Below are positions 18,039 to 27,076 of a stretch of DNA of 60,921 nucleotides, piece by piece. Location: contig DAHUYF010000177.1 in assembly GCA_027315365.1 (NCBI GenBank), forward strand, positions 1 through 60,921, in the 5' to 3' direction. Position numbers and translations under genes: made by a program. The notes beneath the pieces were generated by a model. It did no database searches, was not told the DNA's origin, and was given only the letters and a program-made list of their open reading frames with translations. The stretch's first letter is position 1. Every line of letters begins with the position of its first letter. This DNA comes from Rhodospirillales bacterium. GTDB lineage: Bacteria; Pseudomonadota; Alphaproteobacteria; ATCC43930; CGMCC-115725.

Positions 18039-18209
18039 CCGCCGCCTCGACGCGGCTTGACTCCGGCGTCGCGAAAACTCGCACAAATTTGCTTCAAGGC
18101 TCCGCACGCCGCAAATCTGAAAGAGAGTATCCTTTCGTCCGTTCTCTGGGCGACCACCGCCCGCCAGCGGCAAAGCCAGGCCGACGACACCTCCTTGGGA
18201 AAGTAAGAG

Positions 18210-18691
18210 ATGTCAAAGCGCATGCAGTTTGCGGTCGCGCTTCTGGCGCTGATCCTGGCGCGCCCGGGCGCGTCGACGACCACTTCGATCACGACCGCCG
18301 AGACGAGCGCGGGCGCTACGACGGACACCACGCCTATCATGATTTTCACGGCCATGATTTCCGCTTCTTCACGCCCTACGAGCTCGACCTCTGGCGCCAT
18401 GGCGGCTGGGTTCATGATTGGTATGGCGGGCGTTATGGCTGGTGGTGGGTGGCCGATGGTTACTGGTACTGGTATCCGCAGCCGGTCTATTCCTATCCGA
18501 CCTATGTGCCGCCGGTGCCGCCGCCCGCGGGTGTCGTGACGCCGGGCGCGCCCCTGTCCCCGGCCATGCCGCCGCCCGCTCCGGGTGGTCAAGTCCCGCC
18601 GCAGTTCTGGTATTATTGCGCTGAGAGCAGGGCTTATTACCCTTCGATCGCTAACTGCAACACGCCCTGGCAGCCGGTGCCGACGCGGTGA
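18210..18691 (+). pseudogene. Exported Trp/Tyr/Pro-rich protein, frameshifted
   Basis: An ATG at 18210 starts a clear signal peptide (MSKRMQFAVALLALILA), but that frame then loses sense. The frame one base back contains the expected mature protein: DDHFDHDRRDERGRYDG, then WVHDWYGGRYGWWW, a Pro-rich stretch, and the end WYYCAESRAYYPSIANCNTPW. The shift lies in GC-rich sequence at about 18250-18272 and fits the loss of one base. The C-terminal motif WYYC...YYP...C...W is shared with the next gene, so they are paralogues. It may be a true lesion or a sequencing error. Function is unknown. Confidence 0.7.
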
Positions 18692-18771
18692 CCGGGGAGA
18701 CCGTCGCCAGGACGGTCCTATAATGATTATATATCTTTGCCCGAGGTCGCCATCGGCTCGGCGGAGGAGAG

Positions 18772-19128
18772 ATGATGGTAAAGCGGATCGCACTGAAGAC
18801 GGCGCTGGCCGCTGCCGGACTGCTGCTGGCGGCGGGGTTTGCCGCGACCCCCGCTGCGGCATGGGTCGGCTTCTGGGGCCGGCCGTACTGGGGCGGGCCG
18901 TTCTACGGCCCCTATCCCTATTACTATCCGCCGCCGGTGGTCTATCCGCCGCCGCCGATGGTTTATGCGCCGCCACCGGTGGTCGTGACCCCGGCGCCGC
19001 CGGTTTACATGCAACAGCCGGCGCAGGCGAACAGCTGGTACTATTGCGACAATCCGCAGGGCTACTACCCGACCGTCCAGCATTGCAGCACCGCGTGGCG
19101 CCAGGTTCCGGCGCAGCCGGCGCGTTAG
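18772..19128 (+). CDS. Small exported Pro/Tyr-rich protein with WYYC motif
   Basis: This 118-residue protein has a signal peptide (about 1-32, ending TPAAA), then WVGFWGRPYWGGPFYGP, a Pro-Tyr-Val rich middle, and the C-terminal SWYYCDNPQGYYPTVQHCSTAW. The two cysteines could form a disulfide in the periplasm. It is the intact paralogue of the frameshifted gene just upstream. GAGGAG lies before two adjacent ATG codons. Related proteins are widespread and uncharacterised in proteobacteria. It is probably co-transcribed with the lipoprotein 17 bases on. Confidence 0.75.
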   Translation: MMVKRIALKTALAAAGLLLAAGFAATPAAAWVGFWGRPYWGGPFYGPYPYYYPPPVVYPPPPMVYAPPPVVVTPAPPVYMQQPAQANSWYYCDNPQGYYPTVQHCSTAWRQVPAQPAR

Positions 19129-19145
19129 ACCGAGGAGACGTTATC

Positions 19146-19667
19146 TTGAAGCAGGCTAAAGCCGCCATCGCCGCAGTAACGACGCTGGCCCTACTCGCCG
19201 GCTGCGCGCAGCCGCCGCTGGGTCCGCGCGTGATGGTGATGCCGGGGCCGAACAAGCCTTTCGCTGTTTTCCAGGAGGACGACGCGGTCTGCCGCCAGTT
19301 CGCGCAGCAGCAGAGCGCCGGCGCCGCGGAGCAAGGGAATACCGCGCAGCTCGGCACCGCCGTCCTCGGCACGGTGCTGGGGGCGGGCCTCGGCGCCGCG
19401 CTTGGCGGCGGCCGCGGTGCCGCGATCGGCGCCGGTACCGGCGCGCTCGGCGGCACCGCTATCGGTGCAAACCAGGCCGAACGCGGCCAGTACAGTGCAC
19501 AGCGTTTCTATGACAACGCCTACTCGCAATGCATGTACGCCCATGGCAACCAGGTGCCGGGCTATGTTGCGGCTTCGCCGCAGCCGTCGGGACCGCCGCC
19601 GGGGCCGCCGCCCGGAGCGTATCCTCCTCCTCCTCCTGGACCGCCGCCGCCGCCGCCGCCGCAATAA
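19146..19667 (+). CDS. Glycine-zipper lipoprotein
   Basis: I start this at a TTG (19146) eight bases after GAGGAG, giving MKQAKAAIAAVTTLALLAGC, a lipoprotein signal with the acylated Cys at about 20. The 173-residue product has a glycine-zipper segment (LGAGLGAALGGGRGAAIGAGTGALGGTAIG), likely membrane-inserting, then YDNAYSQCMYAHGNQVPGY and a tail made almost only of Pro and Gly. Such proteins are thought to sit in the outer membrane or periplasm. It closes the three-gene run of small envelope proteins after mltA. Confidence 0.78.
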   Translation: MKQAKAAIAAVTTLALLAGCAQPPLGPRVMVMPGPNKPFAVFQEDDAVCRQFAQQQSAGAAEQGNTAQLGTAVLGTVLGAGLGAALGGGRGAAIGAGTGALGGTAIGANQAERGQYSAQRFYDNAYSQCMYAHGNQVPGYVAASPQPSGPPPGPPPGAYPPPPPGPPPPPPPQ

Positions 19668-19797
19668 GCGCTTTGCCCGGGGCTTGCCGTGGCGCCCGAC
19701 CCCGGGCAGTTGCTTGCTTTCCTCGCCCGGCCTGACCATGCTGCGCAGGCAAAGGGCGCCGCGACGCCCGAGCCCGCCTGGCCCGAGGGAATGAGGA

Positions 19798-20577
19798 ATG
19801 CCTGCACCGCCGATCCGCGTCGGTCTCTTCGTCACCTGTCTCGTCGATCTCTTCCGCCCGAGCGTCGGCTTCGCCGCGGTGAAGCTGCTGGAGGCGGCCG
19901 GGTGCAACGTCGAGGTGCCGGCGTCGCAGACCTGCTGCGGCCAGCCCGCCTATAATTCCGGCGACAAGGCCGACACCAAGGCGATCGCGCGCCAGGTGCT
20001 CGATGCCTTCGAGGGCTTCGACTACGTGGTCGTCCCGTCGGGGTCCTGCGGCGGCATGATCAAGCGGCATTATCCCGACCTCTTCGCCGACGATCCCGCC
20101 CTCCATCAGCGCGCGCAGCACCTGGCCAAGCGCACCTACGAACTCGTCTCGTTTCTCGCCGACGTGCTGAAGCTGGAGCGGGTCGAGGCGCGCTACGACG
20201 GCCTCGCGACATATCACGACTCCTGCTCGGGACTGCGCGAGCTCGGCGTCAAGGAGCAGCCGCGCCGGCTGCTGCGCAGCGTCGCCGGGCTGCGCCTCGC
20301 GGAGCTCCCGGGCGCCGAGATCTGCTGCGGCTTCGGTGGCACTTTTTGCATTAAGTACCCCGAGATCTCCGACCGGATGGTGGCCGACAAGGCGGCCGAC
20401 ATCGCCGCCACCGGCGCCGATACGCTGCTTGCCGGCGATCTGGGCTGCCTGCTCAACATGGCCGGCAAGCTGTCGCGCCTGGGCAAGGATGTCCGCGTAC
20501 GCCACGTCGCCGAAGTGCTCGCCGACATGACGGAGGCGACGCCGCCGATCGGCGCCGGCCCGGCGGAGCGGCGCTGA
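19798..20577 (+). CDS. lutA: Lactate utilisation protein LutA (Fe-S oxidoreductase subunit)
   Basis: LutA is one of three subunits oxidising L-lactate to pyruvate in LutABC. The 259-residue protein has the paired cysteine-rich CCG domains of the heterodisulfide reductase family: QTCCGQPAYNSGD near 41 with SGSCGGMIK, and EICCGFGGTFCIKYPEIS near 177. It begins lutABC; the stop and the lutB start overlap (TGATG). No lutR-type regulator or lactate permease is beside it. Confidence 0.9.
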   Translation: MPAPPIRVGLFVTCLVDLFRPSVGFAAVKLLEAAGCNVEVPASQTCCGQPAYNSGDKADTKAIARQVLDAFEGFDYVVVPSGSCGGMIKRHYPDLFADDPALHQRAQHLAKRTYELVSFLADVLKLERVEARYDGLATYHDSCSGLRELGVKEQPRRLLRSVAGLRLAELPGAEICCGFGGTFCIKYPEISDRMVADKAADIAATGADTLLAGDLGCLLNMAGKLSRLGKDVRVRHVAEVLADMTEATPPIGAGPAERR

Positions 20578-22001
20578 TGCAGCCGACCAGCCACGCCTTC
20601 AAGGCCAACGCGCACCAGGCACTCGGCAACGCCAATCTGCAGAAGGCGCTGGGGCTGATGCGCAGCGGCTTCCCCGGCCGGCGCGCCGCCGCGCTGGCGC
20701 GGCTGCCGGAATTCGAGGCGCTGCGCGAGCAGGGCAAGGCGCTCAAGGACCACGTGCTGGAGAATCTCGATTTCTATCTCGAGACCTTCGAGCAGAATGT
20801 CATCGCCCGCGGCGGCCAAGTGCATTGGTGCCGTACGCCACAGGAGGCGCGCGAGACGGTGCTGGCGATCTGTCGCCGCCTCGACGCCAAGACGGTGACC
20901 AAGGGCAAGACCATGATCGCCGAGGAGATCGCGCTCAACGACTATCTCGAGCAGCATGGGGTGACCCCGGTCGAGACCGATCTCGGCGAGTACATCATCC
21001 AGATCCGCAAGGAGTATCCGAGCCACATCATCGCCCCGGCGCTGCATCTGGTAAAGGAACAGGTCGCCGAGAGCTTCCGCCGCACGCACCGCGATCTCGA
21101 CCCCGACCGCACGCTCGAGGAGGCGCCGACGCTGGTCGCCGAGGCGCGCGCCGTACTGCGGCAGAAATTCCTTGCCGCCGATGTCGGCATCACCGGCGCC
21201 AATTTCTGCGTCGCCGAGACCGGCTCGACGATCATCGTTACCAACGAGGGCAATGGCGACCTGACGCAGACGCTCACCAAGGCGCATATCGTGCTGGCGA
21301 GCCTCGAAAAGGTGGTGCCGACGCTGGAGGACCTCTCGACCCTGCTGCGGCTGCTCGCGCGCTCAGCCACCGGCCAGGAATTCTCGACCTACACCACCCT
21401 CTCCACCGGCCCGCGCCGGCCGGAAGACACCGACGGGCCGGGCGAGTTTCACGTCGTCTTTCTCGACAACGGCCGCAGCGCCATGCTCGGCACCGAGTTC
21501 CAGGACATGCTGCGCTGCATCCGCTGCGGCGCCTGCATGAACCACTGCCCGGTCTATGCCACGGTGGGCGGACACGCTTATGGCTGGGTCTATCCGGGGC
21601 CGATGGGGGCGGTGCTGACGCCCACGCTGGTCGGGGTCGATGAGGCCGGTCATCTGCCCAACGCCTCGACCTTTTGCGGGCGCTGCGAGAGCGTCTGCCC
21701 GATGAAGATCCCGCTGCCCAAGATGATGCGCCATTGGCGCGAACGCGAGTTCGAGCGGCGCTTGTCGGCGGCAACCTATCGCTACAGCCTCCGGCTCTGG
21801 GCGTTCGTCGCGTCGCGTCCGCCGCTCTACCGCGCCGCCACCGCGCTCGCCAGCCGTCTGCTCGGCTGGATCGGCCGGCCGCGCGGGCGCTTCCGCTCGC
21901 TGCCGCTGGCCGGCGGCTGGACGCAGGGGCGCGACATGCCGGCGCCCGAGGGGCGAAGCTTCATGAGCCTCTGGGCCGAGCGGCGGAAGACCGCGCCATG
22001 A
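20577..22001 (+). CDS. lutB: Lactate utilisation iron-sulfur protein LutB
   Basis: This 474-residue subunit has the LutB/YkgF layout: an N-terminal LUD domain, then two ferredoxin-like clusters CIRCGACMNHCPVY (about 316-329) and CGRCESVCPMKIPLP (about 366-380), and a C-terminal DUF3390 tail. The N-terminal fold includes GITGANFCVAETGSTIIVTNEGNGD. It should carry electrons from lactate to the chain at the membrane. It overlaps lutA by one base and lutC by four (ATGA). Confidence 0.92.
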   Translation: MQPTSHAFKANAHQALGNANLQKALGLMRSGFPGRRAAALARLPEFEALREQGKALKDHVLENLDFYLETFEQNVIARGGQVHWCRTPQEARETVLAICRRLDAKTVTKGKTMIAEEIALNDYLEQHGVTPVETDLGEYIIQIRKEYPSHIIAPALHLVKEQVAESFRRTHRDLDPDRTLEEAPTLVAEARAVLRQKFLAADVGITGANFCVAETGSTIIVTNEGNGDLTQTLTKAHIVLASLEKVVPTLEDLSTLLRLLARSATGQEFSTYTTLSTGPRRPEDTDGPGEFHVVFLDNGRSAMLGTEFQDMLRCIRCGACMNHCPVYATVGGHAYGWVYPGPMGAVLTPTLVGVDEAGHLPNASTFCGRCESVCPMKIPLPKMMRHWREREFERRLSAATYRYSLRLWAFVASRPPLYRAATALASRLLGWIGRPRGRFRSLPLAGGWTQGRDMPAPEGRSFMSLWAERRKTAP

Positions 22002-22690
22002 GCGAGGCGCGCGAGCAGATCCTGGGCACGCTTCGCCGCTCGCTGAAGCGCGGCCGGCTCGACGCCGGCCGTCGTGCGGAACTCGAGGCACGGCTTGCCG
22101 CGCATCGGCGCAATCTGGTGCCGGCGCGCGCCGCGGCCCTCGACCATGCGGGCCAGGTCGAGCTCTTCGTGCGCATGGCGGAGGAAGTGCAGACGACGGT
22201 GGCGCGCGTCGCGAGCGCGGCCGAGGTGCCGGCGGCCGTCGCCGACTACCTGTCGCAGCGCAATTTGCCGTCGCGCCTGGTGATGACCCCCGACCCGCAG
22301 CTCGACGGCATTCCCTGGAGCGAGCGGCCGATGCTCGAGATCCGCCGCGGCCGCGCCGAGGATGCCGATCAGGTCGGCGTGACCGCCGCCTTCGCCGCCG
22401 TCGCCGAGACCGGCACGCTGATGCTGATCTCGGGACCGGACAGCCCGACGCGCAACAACTTTCTGCCGGACACGCACGTCGTCGTGCTGCGCCGCGACCA
22501 GGTGATGGCGAGCTACGAGGAAGGCTGGAGCCGGCTGCGCGCCGCCCAGGGCGCCGGCGCGCTGCCGCGCACGGTCAATTTCATCACCGGGCCGTCGCGC
22601 ACCGGCGACATCGAGCAGCGCCTCGAGCTCGGCGCGCACGGGCCGCGCCGCCTCCACATCGTGCTCGTCGATGACGGGGCGGCATCCTAG
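21998..22690 (+). CDS. lutC: Lactate utilisation protein LutC (LUD domain)
   Basis: The 230-residue LutC protein shows the LUD domain end VTAAFAAVAETGTLMLISGPDSPT and LPRTVNFITGPSRTGDIEQRLELGAHGP, which includes the conserved SRTADIE-like motif. I use the ATG at 21998, which overlaps the lutB stop; a longer open frame upstream is the lutB gene read in another phase. Its 3' end overlaps the smr start by 20 bases, so the lut block is tightly fused to the conserved smr gene. Confidence 0.9.
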   Translation: MSEAREQILGTLRRSLKRGRLDAGRRAELEARLAAHRRNLVPARAAALDHAGQVELFVRMAEEVQTTVARVASAAEVPAAVADYLSQRNLPSRLVMTPDPQLDGIPWSERPMLEIRRGRAEDADQVGVTAAFAAVAETGTLMLISGPDSPTRNNFLPDTHVVVLRRDQVMASYEEGWSRLRAAQGAGALPRTVNFITGPSRTGDIEQRLELGAHGPRRLHIVLVDDGAAS

Positions 22691-23156
22691 CGCAGAGGAG
22701 CGCGCGCTCTGGCGCGCCGCGATGCGCGACGTGGCGCCGTTCGAGGCGGCAGGCCCGCCGCCGCCGGCCGAGGCTACTGCTCCACGCCCGCCACGCCCAT
22801 CGCGCCCGGTCGCCACGCCGCCCGCCGCTCTCGCCGCCGATGCCGCGCCGGGGCTCGATCGCCGCAGCGCCTTGCGGTTGCGCCGCGGGCAGCGCGCGGT
22901 CGAAGCCCGCCTCGATCTCCATGGCATGACACAGGACGAAGCCCATCGCGCGCTCGACGCCTTCGTCGCCCGCGCGCAGGACGGCGACCTGCGCTGCGTG
23001 CTGGTCATCACCGGCAAGAGCGGCGTACTGCGTGCCGCGGTGCCGCGCTGGCTCAATGAGGCGCCGAGCCGCGGCCGGCTCCTCGCCTTCTCGCCGGCAC
23101 AGCCGCGCGACGGCGGTGCCGGCGCGCTCTATCTCCTGCTGCGGCGCCGGCGATGA
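22671..23156 (+). CDS. Smr-domain protein
   Basis: This 161-residue protein has a Pro/Ala-rich N-terminal half and a C-terminal Smr domain with VEARLDLHGMTQDEAHRAL (about 77-95), VLVITGKSGVLRAAVPRWL and LYLLLRRRR. Smr domains act as endonucleases, in some cases on ribosomes, with the HG and TGxG motifs needed. The second motif here is TGKSG rather than the usual TGKG. In relatives the gene follows mltA. It overlaps lutC upstream and the XRE regulator gene downstream by four bases. Confidence 0.88.
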   Translation: MTGRHPSAEERALWRAAMRDVAPFEAAGPPPPAEATAPRPPRPSRPVATPPAALAADAAPGLDRRSALRLRRGQRAVEARLDLHGMTQDEAHRALDAFVARAQDGDLRCVLVITGKSGVLRAAVPRWLNEAPSRGRLLAFSPAQPRDGGAGALYLLLRRRR

Positions 23157-23548
23157 CGCCGTTCGGCGTGCGCCTGCGCCAGCTGCGTGCCGAGCGCGGC
23201 ATCAGCCTGAAGCAGATGGCGGAGGCGCTCGGCGTCTCCGCCGCCTATCTCTCGGCGCTGGAGCATGGCCGCCGCGGCCGGCCGACCCATGCCATGGTGG
23301 TCGCCATCTGCGCCCAGCTCAACATCATCTGGGACGAGGCCGACGAGCTGCACCGCCTGGCGCGGCTGTCGCATCCGCGCGTCACCGTGGACACCGCCGG
23401 GCTGGTACCGGCCGCTACGGAGCTGGCCAATCTTCTTGCCGAACGCATCCGCAAGCTCCCGCCCGAGCGCGTCGAGCGTCTCCTCGATCTGCTCAAGAGC
23501 GCGCCGATGGCGTCGCCGCGCCGCCGCCGCCGCGGTGCCGCCGGATGA
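23153..23548 (+). CDS. XRE-family helix-turn-helix regulator
   Basis: The 131-residue protein has an N-terminal XRE helix-turn-helix (FGVRLRQLRAERGISLKQMAEALGVSAAYLSALEHGRRG, residues 4-42) and a short helical tail ending in a basic run. The gene after smr in many alphaproteobacteria is of this type. Its start overlaps the smr stop. The target is unknown, and no divergent promoter is shared because the next gene converges on it. Confidence 0.85.
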   Translation: MTPFGVRLRQLRAERGISLKQMAEALGVSAAYLSALEHGRRGRPTHAMVVAICAQLNIIWDEADELHRLARLSHPRVTVDTAGLVPAATELANLLAERIRKLPPERVERLLDLLKSAPMASPRRRRRGAAG

Positions 23549-23566
23549 GCGTCCGTCCGCCGGCCT

Positions 23567-24157
23567 TCAGGCGACTACCGGCGCCTGCAGCACTACCCGC
23601 TGCAGCTCCGTGAGATCGCTCACCAGCGAGAATGCCGTCTCGCGCGGCAGCCGGCCGTGCTCGAAGACGTGGCCGGCCAGCACCATGTTGACGGGCTCGC
23701 CCGCATTCGACAGCGGCAGGCTGACGCGCCGCGTCAGCAGCGTCGTACTGCGTCCCTCGAGCGTGAAGCGGTTCTCGGTGTACATCGGCACCCGCCGCCT
23801 CGCCATCTCTTCGTAGATATCGGTGACATAGCGGCGATATCCCGCCTTCTCCGGCAGCACGTCCTCGATGAACAGTCCGGTGGCCTCGCGCCCGGCGAGC
23901 CGCCAGAAGACCTCTCCGACGCGGCGGTAGCGAAAGCGCGGCATGTTGCCGTCCCATATGACATCGAGCAGCATGGTGCAGGGCCAGACCTCGATAGGGA
24001 TTTCCAGCGGGTCGATATCGGCGCGAGAAGGCATGTCGCGGCCGCGCCGCTTGCCCAGCCAGTGCCGATAAAGGCTCTCCAGACGTTGGTCCAGGAGGAC
24101 GCCGTGCACACCCCTCTCCACGACAATCGCGTGTCCCGCCGCACGCTCGTCAACCAT
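23567..24157 (-). CDS. PAS-domain protein (PAS_5 family)
   Basis: This 196-residue soluble protein is a second member of the PAS_5-like family seen at 15687. Shared features are LYRHWLGKRRGRDMPSRADIDPLEIP at the start, FRYRRVGEVFWRLAGREATGLFIEDV, and LTRRVSLPLSNAGEPVNMVLAGHVFE. There is no output domain. The similar spacing of motifs suggests a lineage-specific expansion. It converges on the XRE gene and is divergent from a receiver protein gene 120 bases away, so a sensory link between the two is possible but unproven. Confidence 0.75.
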   Translation of the reverse strand: MVDERAAGHAIVVERGVHGVLLDQRLESLYRHWLGKRRGRDMPSRADIDPLEIPIEVWPCTMLLDVIWDGNMPRFRYRRVGEVFWRLAGREATGLFIEDVLPEKAGYRRYVTDIYEEMARRRVPMYTENRFTLEGRSTTLLTRRVSLPLSNAGEPVNMVLAGHVFEHGRLPRETAFSLVSDLTELQRVVLQAPVVA

Positions 24158-24284
24158 AGCGTGATGGCGGCGGGATCGCGGCGGAATTCGCCGGCAATTT
24201 TGCTAAATTTGTAGGAGTTTTATCTTCAGGGCCCGACGATTCCGACTAAACTTCTCGTCGCCGCAATCGAGGGGCTTGATCGTC

Positions 24285-24677
24285 ATGAACATTTGGGTCC
24301 TCGTCATCGACGATGACGAAGCGACGCGCCGCAGCGTCGCGGATATCCTCAGTGCCGCCGGCTACTCCACCATCGCCGCCGGCAGCCGCGGCGAAGGTCT
24401 GCGCCTTTGGCAGGAAACCCAGCCCGACCTCGTCGTGATCGACGCGTCGATGCCGGCGCGCGACGGCATCGACGCGATCATGGAGATGCGCGGCCATGGC
24501 CCGGCGGCAAAGATACTGGCGATGACCGGCTTCCGTCCCAGCGGCAGCGTCGATGTCGCCGAGATGCTGCGGCGGCTGGGCGCGGACGATGTGTTGTTCA
24601 AGCCGTTCGAGCCCGAAGTGCTGCTCTCCAAGGTCGATCGCCTGGTCAGCTTGCCGGCCGCGCTGACCGCCGCTTAA
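24285..24677 (+). CDS. Single-domain response regulator
   Basis: This is a 130-residue receiver domain. The acidic pocket is VIDDDEATRR (about 7-16), with phosphoacceptor Asp53 in VVIDASMPARDG, Thr81 in ILAMTGF and Lys106 in LFKPFEPEV. It has no DNA-binding output. The ATG at 24285 follows GAGGGG by ten bases; an in-frame TTG nine bases earlier is too close to that site. It is divergent from a PAS protein gene. The cognate kinase is unknown. Confidence 0.85.
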   Translation: MNIWVLVIDDDEATRRSVADILSAAGYSTIAAGSRGEGLRLWQETQPDLVVIDASMPARDGIDAIMEMRGHGPAAKILAMTGFRPSGSVDVAEMLRRLGADDVLFKPFEPEVLLSKVDRLVSLPAALTAA

Positions 24678-24711
24678 CCCGCCTTTAAGCATTCCTCGTC
24701 ATGCTCGGACC

Positions 24712-24951
24712 ATGGCTCGACGGCAGAAGCACGAGAGCAGCGGCGCGCCGGCGCCGGACGAGGCGGAGCTGCGTCAGTCCGACCTGTCGCATCTGCATCT
24801 CCAGGATATGACGCCGCCGCAGCGCGCGGAGCTGCGCCGCCGCTACGACGATTTCGTCCGCCATTTCGGCCGCGACGGCATGGCGCCGTCCCGCTATCCC
24901 GAACCGAAAAAGCCCCGCATCCGCCGCTGGACCCCGGGGGCCCAGGGCTGA
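24712..24951 (+). CDS. Small hypothetical protein
   Basis: The 79-residue product is very polar: basic N-terminus MARRQKHESS, then QSDLSHLHLQDMTPPQRAELRRRYDDFVRHFG, and a basic C-terminus. I do not recognise it. It lies in the gap between the receiver gene and a converging lipoprotein gene, in the direction of the receiver. The composition looks like a real soluble protein rather than a shadow frame, but there is no strong ribosome site. Confidence 0.5.
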   Translation: MARRQKHESSGAPAPDEAELRQSDLSHLHLQDMTPPQRAELRRRYDDFVRHFGRDGMAPSRYPEPKKPRIRRWTPGAQG

Positions 24952-24960
24952 TCGCCGGCG

Positions 24961-25206
24961 CTATTGCGCCGCCGTGCCGGTAGCCGGCGCCTCGCAGGTA
25001 TAGACCGCCACCATGCCGGTGGGCGTGGATTGCAATCCCTGATACTGCGCCGCGCGATTGAATTGCAGGCAGAAATTCTGCGCCTCGTCGCCGGTGACGG
25101 CGACGTTGTGATCGGGCACGCGATAGCTGACGCTGGGCGGCATCTCGGGGGCGCTGGCGCAGGCGGCGAGCAGCAGGGCGGCGAGCAACGGGACGGCGAC
25201 ACGCAT
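24961..25206 (-). CDS. Small lipoprotein
   Basis: The 81-residue protein has a textbook lipoprotein signal, MRVAVPLLAALLLAACAS, with the acylated Cys at 16. The mature part contains VPDHNVAVTGDEAQNFCLQFN and VAVYTCEAP, giving two further cysteines that could pair. Its start is 12 bases downstream of the hslU stop on the same strand, so it may ride on the hslVU transcript. Function unknown. Confidence 0.75.
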   Translation of the reverse strand: MRVAVPLLAALLLAACASAPEMPPSVSYRVPDHNVAVTGDEAQNFCLQFNRAAQYQGLQSTPTGMVAVYTCEAPATGTAAQ

Positions 25207-25217
25207 GGCATTCGCCC

Positions 25218-26534
25218 CTAAAGAATGAATTTCGAGAGGTCCGCGTTCTTGGCGAGCGCGCCGACATGCTCCAGCACATAAGCGCTGTCGATGGTGACGC
25301 GGCTTTCCGGCGGCTTGTCGGAGGCGGTGAAGCTCACCTCCTCAAGCAGGCGCTCGAGCACGGTGTGGAGGCGCCGGGCGCCAATATTCTCCACCGTAGT
25401 GTTGATCTCCTCGGCGAGGCGCGCGAGCTCGTCGATCGCGTCCTCGGTGAAGTCGAGCACTACCCCCTCGGTGGCGATCAGCGCCTTGTACTGCCTGATC
25501 AGGCTCGCCTCGGGTTCGGTCAGGATGCGGCGGAAATCCTCGCGCGTCAGCGGCTTCAACTCGACCCGGATGGGCAGGCGGCCCTGCAGCTCCGGCAGCA
25601 GATCCGACGGCTTTGCGAGATGGAACGCGCCCGAGGCGATGAACAGCACGTGGTCAGTCTTGACCGCGCCGTGCTTGGTGGCGACCGTGGTGCCCTCGAT
25701 CAGCGGCAGCAGGTCGCGCTGCACGCCTTCGCGGCTGACATCGGCGCCGATGCGCTGATCGCTGCGGGCGCAGATCTTGTCGATCTCGTCGATGAAGACG
25801 ATGCCGTTCTGCTCCACCGCGGCGATCGCCTCGCGCACCACCTTCTCCTGGTCGAGCAGCTTGTCGCTCTCCTCGGCCATCAGCACGGCATGGCTTTCCT
25901 TCACCGTCATGCGCCGCGGCTTGGTGCGGCCGCCGAACGCTTTGCCGAAGACCTCGCCGAGATTGAGCATGCCCATCTGCGCGCCGGGCATGCCGGGAAT
26001 GTCGAAGGTCGGCAGGTTCATGCCGGCGCCGTCCTGCACCTGGATTTCGATCTCCTTGTCGTCGAGCTGCCCCTCGCGCAGCAGCTTGCGGAATTTCTGC
26101 CGCGTGTCGGCCGCGGCATTCGGCCCGACCAGCGCGTCCAGCACGCGCTCCTCGGCATGAAGCTCGGCCTTGGACGCGACCTCCTTGCGCAGCCGCTCGC
26201 GGGTCGTGGCGATCGCCATCTCCAGGAGGTCGCGGATGATCTGCTCGACGTCGCGGCCGACATAGCCGACCTCGGTGAACTTGGTCGCCTCGACCTTGAT
26301 GAAGGGCGCCTGGGCGAGCTTGGCGAGGCGGCGCGCGATTTCGGTCTTGCCGATGCCGGTCGGGCCGATCATCAGGATATTCTTGGGCAGCACCTCCTCG
26401 CGCAGCTCCTCGGGAAGCTGCTGGCGCCGCCAGCGGTTGCGCAAGGCGATGGCGACGGCGCGCTTGGCGTCGTTCTGGCCGACGATGTGGCGGTCGAGCT
26501 CGGAGACGATCTCGCGCGGACTGAAGGCGGTCAT
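25218..26534 (-). CDS. hslU: ATP-dependent protease ATPase subunit HslU
   Basis: HslU is the AAA+ unfoldase of the HslUV protease. The 438-residue protein begins with [33 protein letters not shown], has Walker A GPTGIGKT at 57-64, Walker [10 protein letters not shown], sensor [27 protein letters not shown], and the C-terminal tail DLSKFIL that docks into HslV. The start overlaps the hslV stop (ATGA), giving the usual hslV-hslU order. Confidence 0.97.
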   Translation of the reverse strand: MTAFSPREIVSELDRHIVGQNDAKRAVAIALRNRWRRQQLPEELREEVLPKNILMIGPTGIGKTEIARRLAKLAQAPFIKVEATKFTEVGYVGRDVEQIIRDLLEMAIATTRERLRKEVASKAELHAEERVLDALVGPNAAADTRQKFRKLLREGQLDDKEIEIQVQDGAGMNLPTFDIPGMPGAQMGMLNLGEVFGKAFGGRTKPRRMTVKESHAVLMAEESDKLLDQEKVVREAIAAVEQNGIVFIDEIDKICARSDQRIGADVSREGVQRDLLPLIEGTTVATKHGAVKTDHVLFIASGAFHLAKPSDLLPELQGRLPIRVELKPLTREDFRRILTEPEASLIRQYKALIATEGVVLDFTEDAIDELARLAEEINTTVENIGARRLHTVLERLLEEVSFTASDKPPESRVTIDSAYVLEHVGALAKNADLSKFIL

Positions 26535-27076
26535 AGGCTTTCGAACGTCACCTTGTCATTGGTGTAAACGCAGATGCCGGCGGCGATTGCCATCGCCTTG
26601 CGCGCGATCGCCTCGGCCTCCAGCGGCTGATCGAGCAGCGCGCGCGCCGCGGCCAGCGCATAGCCGCCGCCGGAACCGATACCGATCAGCCCGTCCTCCG
26701 GCTCCAGCACGTCGCCGGTGCCAGAAAGGATCAGCGATACCTGCCGGTCCGCCACCGCCATCATCGCCTCGAGCCGACGCAGATACCGGTCGGTACGCCA
26801 GTCCTTGGCCAGCTCGACGCAAGCGCGCGACAGCTGCCCCGGATGCTGCTCGAGCTTGGCCTCGAGCCGCTCGAAGAGGGTAAGCGCGTCGGCGGTGGCG
26901 CCGGCGAAGCCGGCTATCACCGCGCCGCTGCCGAGGCGACGCAGCTTGCGCGCGTTGGATTTGACGATCGTCTGGCCCATCGACACTTGGCCGTCGCCGG
27001 CGATCACTACCCGGTCTTCCTTGCGTACGCAAAGAATGGTCGTGCCGTGCCAAGTCTCGGGTGTCGTGGGCTGCAT
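26531..27076 (-). CDS. hslV: ATP-dependent protease subunit HslV
   Basis: HslV is the threonine peptidase of HslUV. I start at the ATG at 27076, giving 181 residues. The catalytic threonine is exposed after removal of a short propeptide ending in WHG, leaving [25 protein letters not shown]. The propeptide of about 11 residues is longer than the single Met of E. coli and is typical of alphaproteobacteria. Lys and Asp active-site partners lie in the same block. Confidence 0.96.
   Translation of the reverse strand: MQPTTPETWHGTTILCVRKEDRVVIAGDGQVSMGQTIVKSNARKLRRLGSGAVIAGFAGATADALTLFERLEAKLEQHPGQLSRACVELAKDWRTDRYLRRLEAMMAVADRQVSLILSGTGDVLEPEDGLIGIGSGGGYALAAARALLDQPLEAEAIARKAMAIAAGICVYTNDKVTFESL

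Noticed and set aside
19610-19665. Run of Pro codons as a variable tandem repeat
   Set aside because: Mixed CCT and CCG codons coding a Pro/Gly tail of a lipoprotein; no evidence of a longer repeat unit.
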